From Lucinisca nassula (taxonomy: Eukaryota > Mollusca > Bivalvia > Lucinida > Lucinidae), in contig OY757021.1 of the NCBI GenBank assembly GCA_963580285.1, forward strand, positions 96,772,149 through 96,836,148: a DNA stretch of 64,000 nucleotides, written 5' to 3'. Shown piece by piece: positions 21,435-29,737 of this stretch. The position numbers and the translations under genes are program-made. The notes beneath the pieces are model-generated. The model was not told the origin of the DNA and made no database searches. It was given only the letters and a program-made list of their open reading frames with translations. Positions within the stretch are counted from its first letter, which is position 1, and each line of letters opens with the position of its first letter.

Positions 21435-21868
21435 GTACCAGAAACCCCAAAACGGGTACCTTGGCAAAGACAAACAGTGCAGGCCCAGATCAGACGCCGC
21501 AGAACGCGGCGTCTGATCAGGGCCTACACTGTTTGCAAAAAGTTCAGCCATTTTTCAAACAAATTTTGAAGAAAATACAACTTGACACCCTTAAGTTTCG
21601 AAATGGACTCCTGTCATATAGACAGTGAAATTCCGCTATTAAGACCACCTAAAATTAGGACTAATTCTGCTATCAAAAGCTTATTTTGAAAGGTACACTT
21701 AATTTTTCTTTGTGTTATCTGCCTACAATGTCCTATGGTCAGGGACCACCTTTGGGACTGTTCAAAAGTTGTCTTTAAGACCACATTTGAACAGTCCCAA
21801 AGGTAGTCTTAATATAGGAATTTACTGTATAAGGAAGATTCCATTTGGTACAAAAAAAGGTTAAACCC
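21435..21868. mobile_element. MITE family B with nested MITE H
   Basis: Family B (TACCAGAAACCCCAAAACGG ... CCATTTGGTACAAAAAAAGG, with hairpin CAGACGCCGCAGAACGCGGC) is interrupted at about 21621-21832 by another element. The insert starts GACAGTGAAATTCCGCTATT and ends AATATAGGAATTTACTGTAT, with the stem AGTCCCAAAGG. A copy of the insert family is at 62484-62742. Confidence 0.75.
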
Positions 21869-21968
21869 CAACACAATTAATCAAATCTACACAATCATAT
21901 GAACCATGCCATTGTGGGACATGGGTGTGTTATCGCCATGCAAAGAACAAAATGGTAGTCTCGGTTCT

Positions 21969-22247
21969 CATCACGTGAACAAGTCCGTGAAATGAATACC
22001 CCCCTAAACCCCATTTTATACAGTGAAAACTGGGGTTTACGGGGATATACATTATTTATCTTATTTCTGCTCATAGACATAGGTTGTGGGTACTCGTTAG
22101 AACCTCCTCACTGAGGCGGTTCTAACGAGCACCCTCAACCTATGTTTAGAGCATTTATAAGTACAATAGCAAGGATTTTCATCAGAAAAATAACCATTTT
22201 GGAGATGTGAAAAATGCACTACGTCGCACGGGTGTGTTATCGTAATG
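21969..22247. mobile_element. MITE family A (subfamily 2)
   Basis: Left end CATCACGTGAACAAGTCCGT, core GAACCTCCTCACTGAGGCGG, right end ACGGGTGTGTTATCGTAATG. About 279 bp, complete. Confidence 0.85.
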
Positions 22248-22276
22248 TATTGAGACCCTTCATAAGCAATTCTGAA

Positions 22277-22551
22277 CATTATAACACACCCGTGTGACAT
22301 AAGTGCATTCTTTCATTTCTCCAAAATGGCTACTTTTCCGGAGAAAATTTGTGATATTTTTCTTATTTATACTCCGAACATAGGTTGTGGGTGCTCGTTA
22401 GAACCGCCTCAATGAGGCGGTTCTAACAAGTATCCACAACCTATGTTTTGGAGCAGAAATAAGAAAAAATAATATACCCCCTTAAACCCCATTTTCTCTA
22501 TATAAAGTGGGGTTTAGGGGGCGTTCATTTGACGGACTTGTTTACCTGATG
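22277..22551. mobile_element. MITE family A (subfamily 2), inverted neighbour
   Basis: Begins CATTATAACACACCCGTG, core GAACCGCCTCAATGAGGCGG, ends GACTTGTTTACCTGATGG. It is in opposite orientation to the copy ending 30 bp upstream, so the pair forms a large inverted repeat. Confidence 0.85.
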
Positions 22552-22879
22552 GCTTGCAGCACTACTTACGCCCTCTAGTGTATATGTAACCCTTATCCTG
22601 CTGAATAAATTGATTTAGTAACACCCATTCTGATTAGCAGCCAATCATATTACTTGAAATAATGTATTTGTTCAATTCAAAAACTGCATGCCAGTGTAGA
22701 GCCTGATCAGATGGCCTGATCTGAACCTACACTATTCGCAAAGATAGAGGTTGTCGTTTTCAGAAGGATAGGGTTAAGCAAAACACCACTATGGGCTCTA
22801 TTATCCCAAAAGAAATAAAAGTATAAACTGCATAATAATGAACTACGGGGAATAAAGAATTCGGAGAACCCTTAATATA

Positions 22880-23099
22880 TCAATCCATATATGACAATGG
22901 GATATTCCACCTAATGAGTTTGGAGTGGTCCATTTCCAATTATAGATGTTTCAGGTTTGTTTGGTGTGTAGTAAATTTTACAAACATGTACACACTTTAA
23001 GCATTGTAGACTTAGATCAGACGCCGCGTTCTGCGGCTTCTGATCTGGGTCTACACTGCCAATGTCCCAAAAAAGGGCCGCTAGGCATATATGGATTAA
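22880..23099. mobile_element. MITE family B2, copy 2
   Basis: CAATCCATATATGACAATGG at left and GCTAGGCATATATGGATTAA at right, central hairpin AGATCAGACGCCGCG/CGGCTTCTGATCT. Confidence 0.7.
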
Positions 23100-23284
23100 C
23101 CCCTATCCTGCTGAGCAAGGACCCTACCTACCTTTGCGAAAAGTGTAGATCCAGCTCAGATGGTTTCTTCAGATACACACTGTCATTTGTTAATGAATGT
23201 GAAGGAATACGTAAATGCACACCAGACATTTTGAAAGGCTCACAGTCAGAAACGAACGGAACCCTGGACGAGACTATATGTTGG

Positions 23285-23635
23285 GCGAACAAGATAATAT
23301 CTTGTGCGCACAAGATAATATCTTGTTCGCACAAGATAATATCTTGTGCGCACAAGATATTATCATGTTTGCACAACATAGATCTTGTGCGGATAACATA
23401 ATATCTTGTGCACACAACTTATTATCTTGTTCGCACAATATAGTATCTTGTGCGCACAACATAATATCTTGTGCGCACAACATATTATTATCTTGTCTGC
23501 ACACTATAGTATCTTGTTTGCAAAACATAGATCTTGTGCAGACAACATAATATCTTGTGCGCACAAGATATTATCTTGCTCGCACAACTTAATATCTTAT
23601 GCGGATAACATAATATCTTGTGTGCAGCCTTAAAT
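23285..23635. repeat. AAGATAATATCTTGTGCGCA palindromic minisatellite
   Basis: About 16 degenerate copies of a 21-22 bp unit whose core ACAAGATAATATCTTGT is almost self-complementary. The unit lacks stops in most frames and so creates several overlapping Cys/His/Ile-rich open frames on both strands. I treat none as genes. Confidence 0.85.
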
Positions 23636-24187
23636 TCCGTTTTTTTAAAGCAAACGATGCAGACCCTTATCAGACGCCACGTTCTGTTGTGTCTAATCTG
23701 TGTCTACACTGCTGGACAAGCCCAACCCATGATTCCAGTCAAGATTCTACAGACAACCCTATTGCGCAACATGCTGACCTCCCCGCGATAAATAACACTG
23801 CTATTTATTATAAATAAGTTACAAATCAGTGATAGTCACGAGAACTTAGCACTGAAGAGCTCCTTGTGCTTTAAAACTTTGGATCGATTGACAAAGAATC
23901 GACACAAAAATGAAAATATGTTTGCGAATAATTACACGTAAAAAGAGAAATAAGCATACATTAACCTGTGCGATCATCGTAGACTCGGATCAGCCTGACA
24001 GGTTAAGATGGGTATTTTCTTGCACACCAGACAAGGGAATTCGCGATTTTACCCTGGGATAGACATTTTTATGTTCTGACCCTGGTGTTCCGACCCCAAA
24101 TCGAATATAATCGCGTGTTTGATAAATGCACTGGCTGATTACGACCTTGTGTGCGCCGTCATTAAGGTTAACGTCATGCACGATCCG
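23636..24187. other. No gene recognised (intron 2)
   Basis: Contains family B-like remnants (ATCAGACGCCACG near 23670). No exon-like segment passes both a splice-site and a phase check. Confidence 0.4.
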
Positions 24188-24195
24188 TGACGTCA
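24188..24195 (+). promoter_or_regulatory. CRE-like octamer TGACGTCA
   Basis: Perfect CREB/ATF palindrome 28 bp upstream of an ATG with good context (ACAACATGG). It could mark a promoter for the candidate exon at 24224. An isolated octamer is weak evidence. Confidence 0.3.
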
Positions 24196-24223
24196 CTTTA
24201 CATTCCTGCAGTGTCAACACAAC

Positions 24224-24284
24224 ATGGCGGACGTTGGTAACCGAAGTGACTGCAGCATTGAAATTCCGCTCTTAGAAATGGAAG
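24224..24284 (+). CDS. Candidate alternative first exon
   Basis: ATG in the context AACATGGCGG opens MADVGNRSDCSIEIPLLEME and ends at the donor GAAG|GTATGC (GT at 24285) in phase 1. That phase is exactly what exon 3 of the homeobox gene needs, so an mRNA starting here could join to the homeodomain while skipping the eh1 exon. It may equally be the first exon of another gene or a chance ORF. Supporting signs are the CRE-like site upstream and the strong start context. No protein family recognised. Confidence 0.35.
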
Positions 24285-24305
24285 GTATGCAAGAAAAAGA
24301 ATCCA

Positions 24306-24433
24306 ATATGGATGTGAGGGGTGGATAGAAAAATCCGTCCCTCGCGATCACTGTCCGGCATCACTCGGCAAGCCTCGTGATGCCGGACAGTGACCCTTGG
24401 GACGGATTTTTCTATCAACCCCTCACACCCATA
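24306..24433. repeat. Long hairpin
   Basis: AATATGGATGTGAGGGGTGG...AAAAATCCGTCCC...CACTGTCCGGCATCAC is followed by its complement (GTGATGCCGGACAGTG...GGGACGGATTTTT...CCCCTCACACCCATAT). Arms of about 55 bp. Lies 21 bp after the candidate exon donor. Probably a short palindromic MITE. Confidence 0.8.
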
Positions 24434-24491
24434 TAAGATTCTTAAAGTATGAGCCACACCAAGCGAAAAGGTTCCACGAGCATGTGCGTCT

Positions 24492-25217
24492 AGTGAAAAC
24501 ACAGATTAGCCTGCATATCCGCGCAGTTTGACCAGTCTTAACAAGGGCTGGCTAATCAGATAAGCCTGCATATCCGCTCAGATTGACCAGTCTTAACTAG
24601 GGCTGGCTAATCAGATTAGCCTGCATATCCGCGCAGTTTGACGAGTCTTAACTAGGGCTGGCTAATCAGATTAGCCTGCATATCCGCGCAGTTTGACCAG
24701 TCTTAACTAGGGCTGGCTAATCAGATTAGCCTGCATATCCGCGCAGTTTGCCCAGTCTCAACTAGGGCTGGCTAATCAGATTAGCCTGCATATCCGCGCA
24801 GTTTGACCAGTCTTAACTAGGACTGGCTTATCAGATTAGCTTGCATATCCGCGCAGTTTGACCAGTCTTAACTAGGACTGGCTAATCAGATAAGCCTGCA
24901 TATCCGCGCAGTTTGACCAGTCTTAACTAGGACTGGCTTATCAGATTAGCCTGCATATCCGCGCAGTTTGACCAGTCTTAACTAGGGCTGGCTAATCAAA
25001 TAAGCCTGCATATCCGCGCAGTTTGACCAGTCTTAACTAGGGCTGGCTAATCAGATTAGCCTGCATATCCGCGCAGTTTGACCAGTCTTAACTAGGGCTG
25101 GCTAATCAGATTAGCCTGCATATCCGCGCAGTTTGCCCAGTCTTAACTAGGGCTGGCTAATCAAATTAGCCTGCATATCCGCGCAGTTTGACCAGTCTTA
25201 ACTAGGGCTGGCTAATC
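24492..25217. repeat. 55-bp minisatellite, about 13 copies
   Basis: Unit starts TTAGCCTGCATATCCGCGCA and ends GGGCTGGCTAATCAGA. Copies are very similar, suggesting recent expansion. CGCGCAGTTTGACCAG resembles the interior of MITE families C and D (GCGCAGTCTGATCAG), so the array may have arisen from such an element. Confidence 0.95.
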
Positions 25218-25251
25218 GGGGCAGAAACGATAAGTGATCATCAGTCCTGCT

Positions 25252-25487
25252 CATCACGTGAGCAAGTCCATATAATGAAGACCCCCACCCTGAACCCCAA
25301 TTTATATAGAGAAAACTGGGATTTACGGGGGTATACATTATTTTCCTAATTTCTGCTCCAAGACATAGGTTGTGGGTACTCGTTAGAACCGCCTCAGTGA
25401 GGCAGTTCTAACGAGCACCCTCAACCTATGTTTTGAACGTTAATAACAATCAGGATGTTCATCAGAAGTGGCCATTTTGGAGATTGG
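25252..25487. mobile_element. MITE family A (subfamily 2), truncated by TTTA repeat
   Basis: CATCACGTGAGCAAGTCCAT at left, core GAACCGCCTCAGTGAGGCAG. The right end is replaced at about 25490 by a (TTTA)n microsatellite to about 25541. Confidence 0.75.
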
Positions 25488-25671
25488 AAATATTTATTTA
25501 TTAATTATTATTTTATTTATTTATTTATTTATTTATTTATTCACGTGGGAATAAATATCACGGACTTGTTAACGCTTATATTTGTTTTATTGTTGATTGT
25601 ACAATATCATGTTATTCGCAGTACTGTACGTAAGGTACAATTTGTACAGAATTTCTAATGTTAACTGAAAT

Positions 25672-26069
25672 GTGTGTCTCGTAAGCTGGTTTTCCCAGCC
25701 GAGTGGCTTAAACTGTATAGTTCTTTGACTATGTCTTATTGTATAATGTACAGATATGTGACGCATTAATAAAATACTTACTTACTGATCATAATTTTAC
25801 CTGTCCGGCTTTCTGTCTGATTACGACTCCTACCATTTGTTGTATTTTACCATACAAGTCTTGCGATGTTAATGTGTGTCTCGTAAGCTTGTTTTCCCAG
25901 CCGAGTGGCTTAAACTGTATAGTTCTTTGACTATGTCTTATTGTATAATGTACAGATATGTGACACATTAATAAAATACTTACTTACTGATCATAATTTT
26001 ACCTGTCCGGCTTTCTGTCTGATTACGACTCCTACCATTTGTTGTATTTTACCATACAAGTCTTGCGAT
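25672..26069. repeat. Tandem duplication of a 202-bp unit
   Basis: Copies at about 25672-25873 and 25874-26069, nearly identical (TGTGTGTCTCGTAAGCT, ATACAAGTCTTGCGATGT). Each carries the same small open frame starting MYNVQICD. It is not a gene; the frame arises from duplicated non-coding sequence. Confidence 0.85.
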
Positions 26070-26181
26070 GTCATTTCATCTCAATGTCGGGTAAAAGTCC
26101 ATAAAATTGGAAGCAACGTCTCCAAAATGACCTAAATAGTGTTGACGGGGACGTGAAACCACGATTCGAACAAACAAATAC
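26069..26181 (+). mobile_element. SINE 3' end
   Basis: GATGTCATTTCATCTCAATG, CAAAATGACCTAAATAGTGT and a tail ACAAACAAATA match the 3' portion of the tRNA-derived SINE family. Confidence 0.65.
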
Positions 26182-26209
26182 TTTAATGCGAAACACTAGC
26201 TTACTTTCC

Positions 26210-26300
26210 GTTGGGAACCAATGGTCCCAAAAGACTAGGAAATATAACCTACACTATGATGAAGGGCAGGGAGACTTTTTACGGCCGCCACACTGAACCC
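26210..26300 (-). mobile_element. Retrozyme-like element fragment
   Basis: GGTCCCAAAAGACTAGGAAA, CCTACACTATGATGAAGGGC and AGGGAGAC match the minus-strand body of the hammerhead-bearing repeats at 32735-33058 and 58865-59105. The ribozyme itself is absent here. Confidence 0.5.
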
Positions 26301-26505
26301 GGCAATCCCACCTTTATGTAGTAAAACTGACTGGGGTTTGAAGGGGTATATTATTTTTTCTTATTTCTGCTCAAAATATCAGATTTTTTATCTGAAAATC
26401 TGCGTTTTTCGGTGGTAAAATTTCAATATATTTTCGTAATGGCTGTTTGTACTCATTAGGATCGCCTCATTGAGTCGATTCTAATGAATGCACAAAATAT
26501 ACACG
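26300..26505. mobile_element. MITE family A, rearranged
   Basis: Contains ATGTAGTAAAACTGACTGGG, TTTTCGTAATG and then a second hairpin (GGATCGCCTCATTGAGTCGA), so parts of two related elements are fused. Confidence 0.6.
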
Positions 26506-26514
26506 AAGACTAAG

Positions 26515-26631
26515 CAGAAGAAGAAGAAGAAGAAGAAGAAGAAGAAGAAGAAGAAGAAGAAGAAGAAGAAGAAGAAAAAGAAGAAGAAGAAGAATAAGAA
26601 GAAGAAGAGAAAGAATAAGAAGAAGAAGAAC
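26515..26631. repeat. (AAG)n microsatellite
   Basis: About 117 bp of AAG triplets, interrupted by AAT. Gives poly-Lys and poly-Phe pseudo-ORFs. Lies 150 bp upstream of exon 3. Confidence 0.95.
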
Positions 26632-26781
26632 TGCAGAATTATTCTAAATAGCTGCGGGAAGACTTCCCGATGGACTCTAAACAGCCATTGTTTCACTATA
26701 CATCGGGGGTGGTATTGAATTGATTAATTGAACCTATTATCTAGATGAGGAATTTATTATTGTAGCTTCACCTTGTTTCAG

Positions 26782-27020
26782 TCGCTGATGTGACATCTAA
26801 ACAAGATAAAATAAAAGCGACAGACTGTTCACAGAAAGTAAAGAAACTGTCTTCATCATCATCCAGTAAATCTGGCGGAAAAACAAAAAGAAATCGCACA
26901 ACCTTCACCACACGCCAGCTCCAAGAACTTGAACTAGCCTTCAAGCGTACTCATTACCCAGACATTTTTATGCGGGAGAAATTAGCGACTAGAGTCAGGC
27001 TACCAGAGTCTCGAATACAG
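26782..27020 (+). CDS. Homeobox gene exon 3 (homeodomain residues 1-46)
   Basis: Acceptor CTTCACCTTGTTTCAG| ends at 26781 and donor ATACAG|GTTTGT starts at 27021. The first two bases complete the phase-1 codon of exon 2 (A|TC, Ile). A Ser/Lys linker ([15 protein letters not shown]) precedes the homeodomain: [18 protein letters not shown], then [18 protein letters not shown] and RLPESRIQ. F8, L16, F20 and the HYPD turn fit helix 1 and helix 2. The exon ends after residue 46, the ancestral PRD-class intron site. A MITE begins 12 bp after the donor. Confidence 0.95.
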
Positions 27021-27032
27021 GTTTGTTAGACG

Positions 27033-27280
27033 AAGGCTTACCAAACCCCACTTAATATATAGAAAACTGGGGTTTACGGGGTATACATTGTTTATCTTAT
27101 TTCTGCTCCAAGAAATAGGTTGTGAGTACTCGTGAATACCGCCTATTTAACGCCTATTTTAGGCGGTTCTAACGAGCACCCACAACCTTTGTTTGCAGTA
27201 GTCACGGATTTTCATCAGAAAAATAGCTATTTTGGAGATGTGAAAAATGCATTATGTCGCATGTGTGTGTTTTAGTAATG
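27033..27280. mobile_element. MITE family A adjacent to exon 3
   Basis: CCAAACCCCACTTAATATAT, hairpin GAATACCGCCTATT...AGGCGGTTC with an internal duplication, and right end GTGTGTGTTTTAGTAATG. Its left edge is only 12 bp from the splice donor. Confidence 0.75.
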
Positions 27281-27870
27281 CTATGAATTATTTACATTTA
27301 TTTGAATATGCAGCTGAACTTGATTGTTTTCTTATTTCTGCGCTCACAAACTTAGATGATAGGTTCTCGTTTGAATCGCACCAATGGTGCAGTTAGGTTA
27401 TTGTTTGCACATGTATGTATCGTCTCATTGAGGCAGACGGGTTTGAATTTGAATTACCTCATTGAGGCTGGCATGTTTTGGTTTGAACTAATTGAGGCGG
27501 TCGTGTTCTCGCTTGAATAGCCTCATTGGAGCAGTCGGCTTCTCGCTTGGATCGCATCACCGACGCTTGAATCACCTCAGAGAGACGGTCTTCAAACCCA
27601 CATTTCTATATTCATCGCATCAACTGTTTCTTAACAGTATGAAACAGTATTATTAACCAATGGATAAGACAACCCTTGTCTTTGCACCAGTGCAGATTCA
27701 GATCAGAGGGCTTCAGGAGCTACACTCTTTGATACATCAGTTTGCAAGTTTGGATAAATAAATTCATCGACTAATTTGATTGGCTAATAGTCAGAAATGT
27801 ATGTAGCCAAATTGATTTATTTAGCAGGATAAGGGCTAAATTTTGACACGAATAAAGTTCCCTTTATTAT
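27281..27870. other. Intron 3; CGCCTCATTGAGG-like degenerate repeats
   Basis: Between 27330 and 27600 five or six degenerate TCGCCTCATTGAGGC / TTGAATCACCTC motifs recur at about 40-60 bp spacing, as if the MITE A core had been multiplied. No gene seen. Confidence 0.4.
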
Positions 27871-28178
27871 TGTTTGTTTGTATTGGAGTTTAACGACCCA
27901 GTCAACACTATTTTAGGTTCATTTTGAGCCGGTCTGTTTACCTATCCACGCTTTTCCTGGGCAGGCTTATATGTAAGCGACTAACCAATACTGTGCACAT
28001 TCTTTCGCCAGAAACTGACAAATGCCCTTCTTAAATCAACGGAAGGGAGAGGATGGCCGTAGAAAAGATTTTATGATCAATCTCCACGAAAGAATGTTGC
28101 CGACCCCGACAGGTATCGAACCCGCGCCCTCCTGATTACCAGTCAGACGCACATCCGTCTGAGCTACAGAGGTCGGGC
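27871..28178 (-). mobile_element. tRNA-derived SINE, complete
   Basis: Reverse-strand SINE: AAC tail at left (TGTTTGTTTG), body with TTTCCTGGGCAGGCTTATAT, and a tRNA-like head at 28105-28178 (GGTATCGAACCCGCGCCCTC = B box complement; GAGCTACAGAGGTCGGGC = head). Same family as 14099-14441. Confidence 0.8.
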
Positions 28179-28606
28179 TGTTTCCTTTGTTAGGAAGGGA
28201 AGATCACATTAGGAAATAACGTGATAACGCATGAGATTATCGCAGCCATGTGACACAGTGGATTCTTCCATAGCTTCATTTATAGCAAATGGTTGTCTGT
28301 CCGTCTGTCTGTCCGCTTGCACCCCCACTTCGTGCACATTTGTCATGTTAATTGTTAACTTGCAAACCGTTAAGCGGATCAACTTCAAACTTTAAACATC
28401 AGGTCACAATGACAATATAAATTGTCCGTCCGTCTGTCCATCTATCCGTCTGTCTGTCGTCCTCATTTTTCATGTTTTTCTTAATAACTTGCAAACCATT
28501 GAATGCTTCGACTTCAAACCGTTTTGGCCATTTCTCATTGGACTGCCCATGCACAGGGCCCTTTGTCAGATTCTGACAGCTCTAGATACCATTCTAATAT
28601 CTTCAG

Positions 28607-28711
28607 GTTTGGTTTCAAAACCGGCGGGCAAAATGGCGGAAAAGAGAAAAGCACGCACCACTTCTGATGTATCCTCGGTTTTCTTTCCCTCTATCAGCAG
28701 CTGCATACACT
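28607..28711 (+). CDS. Homeobox gene exon 4 (homeodomain helix 3 and beyond)
   Basis: Acceptor TCTAATATCTTCAG| ends at 28606 and donor ACT|GTGAGT starts at 28712. Phase 0 in and out. Reads VWFQNRRAKWRKREK, completing recognition helix 3 with Q50, N51 and R53, then HAPLLMYPRFSFPLSAAAYT. The exon directly continues ...ESRIQ of exon 3. No OAR motif or stop is present, so at least one more exon should follow. I found none in the remaining 35 kb that passes both splice and phase checks. Confidence 0.95.
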
Positions 28712-29066
28712 GTGAGTATATCATTAAGTTGACATTATTACATACAAACATTCTGCAAAAGAACAATTTGAAAGATAGAAACGAAAGCAGAAAACATACA
28801 GAGTTCTTTTTTATTTGATATATTCATACATATCAAAACTGGCATATACTTTATTACTCTTTTCATTGATCAGACGGCCCCATAAACCTCCCGAATATTA
28901 TACTTAACATATTATATGCTTTGGGGATGACTGAATGCAAAAAAAGTGTCTATACTGTTTTCCAAGTATTCTTTTGGGTGCTAGAACTAGATGGTAAAAC
29001 ATATATTCCTCAATTGTACCAGCTGCAGAATCAATAATATTATCAAAATAAGTATATTTTTACAGC
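28712..29066. other. No gene recognised (downstream intron)
   Basis: AT-rich. No repeat or exon supported. Confidence 0.45.
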
Positions 29067-29310
29067 ATTTGGGCCCCGTCAAGCGATTTTGGTACTAATC
29101 GCCTATGCGAGCAGCGAAGGTTCAGGCGAGCCTGCGCATCCGCGCAGTCTCGCCAGAACCTTCGCTGCTCGCTCATACAAGCAGTGAATCAAGAGGAACC
29201 TTCAGACAGAAAGCCATAGCCCTGGCCCCTCTGAATGGCTGGGCATGCGCAGTTAAAATTTGTCATGACGGAATACTCGAAGACACAAATTCGCTTGGCG
29301 GGGCTCATTT
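29067..29310. mobile_element. MITE family D, copy 1
   Basis: Ends TTTGGGCCCCGTCAAGCGAT / TTCGCTTGGCGGGGCTCATTT, with the inner hairpin GCGAGCAGCGAAGGTTC/GAACCTTCGCTGCTCGC. Nearly identical to 40125-40369. Confidence 0.85.
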
Positions 29311-29336
29311 GTAAACTCATAGTCTTTACTTGGGCC

Positions 29337-29564
29337 TAACCTTTTTTGTACCAAATGTAATCTTCCTAATCATATACAGCAGGAGTCCATTTAATAATTT
29401 AGGGGTGTCAGGTTGTGTTTTCATCAAAATTTATTTGGAAAATGCCTGAACCTTTAGCAAACAGAGGAGACCCTGATCAGACGCCGCGTTCTGCGGCGTC
29501 TGATCTGGGTATGCACTGTTTGCCAGAATACCCTTTTGGTGTTTCTGGTACAAAATGGGTTAAC
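29337..29564. mobile_element. MITE family B, complete
   Basis: TAACCTTTTTTGTACCAAAT at left, GTTTCTGGTACAAAATGGGT at right, with a perfect central palindrome GACGCCGCGTTCTGCGGCGTC. Confidence 0.85.
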
Positions 29565-29639
29565 AGCCCTTTCAATATTATTTCACTTCTATAGGAAAAA
29601 CACATGAACTTCAGTTGTAGCTGTAGGTGTTTTACATGT

Positions 29640-29725
29640 GATCTGGTCGAGGATCGAACCAAATGCGGTGACAAACCTTTTGTTTAAGAGACGGTGCTCA
29701 CCTCTAGGCCATGGCGGCCCCTCTT
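29640..29725 (-). other. tRNA-like relic with long variable region
   Basis: Reverse strand: GGCCGCCATGGCCTAGAGGT (A-box-like), CTCTTAAACAAAAGG, and GGTTCGATCCTCGACC (B-box-like). Length suggests a class II tRNA or SINE head. The stems do not close cleanly. Confidence 0.35.
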
Positions 29726-29737
29726 AGTTAACTAGAG

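Larger units (their letters stand above)
17815..28711 (+). other. PRD-class homeobox gene (four exons visible, 3' end not found)
   Basis: Sequence-specific transcription factor acting in the nucleus. Four exons splice in phase (0, 1, 0) to 197 codons without a stop. The order is an acidic/Thr-rich N-terminus, an eh1/octapeptide-like repressor motif FSIHNLLG in exon 2 (the type that binds Groucho/TLE in related proteins), a Ser/Lys linker, then a full 60-residue homeodomain. Diagnostic residues are F8, L16, F20, W48, F49, Q50, N51 and R53, with THYPD at 23-27 and LPESRIQ at 40-46. Gln at 50 and the intron between residues 46 and 47 are typical of PRD-like genes. The mix of LPESRIQ and WRKREK does not let me name the subfamily; Vsx-, Hbn/Rx- or Mix-like are all possible. 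Exon 4 ends at GTGAGT, so a C-terminal exon is missing. Introns are 2.7, 6.0 and 1.6 kb and are full of MITEs. Confidence 0.9.

Noticed and set aside
23215..23633. Cys/His-rich proteins with regular spacing (zinc-finger-like look)
   Set aside because: They are translations of the 21-22 bp minisatellite, seen in several frames on both strands.
24492..25217. CRISPR-like regular array
   Set aside because: Units are contiguous 55-bp tandem repeats without variable spacers, in a eukaryotic intron.
25739..26135. Two adjacent small proteins starting MYNVQICD
   Set aside because: They are the same non-coding 202-bp tandem duplication.
26481..26718. Poly-Lys and poly-Phe open frames
   Set aside because: They are the (AAG)n microsatellite read in two directions.
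28489..28818. 109-residue open frame overlapping exon 4
   Set aside because: It is in a different frame from the homeodomain; the in-phase exon 28607-28711 explains the conservation.
29105..29314. 69-residue open frame, similar to the one at 40013-40390
   Set aside because: It lies wholly within MITE family D, and the frame recurs only because the MITE is duplicated.
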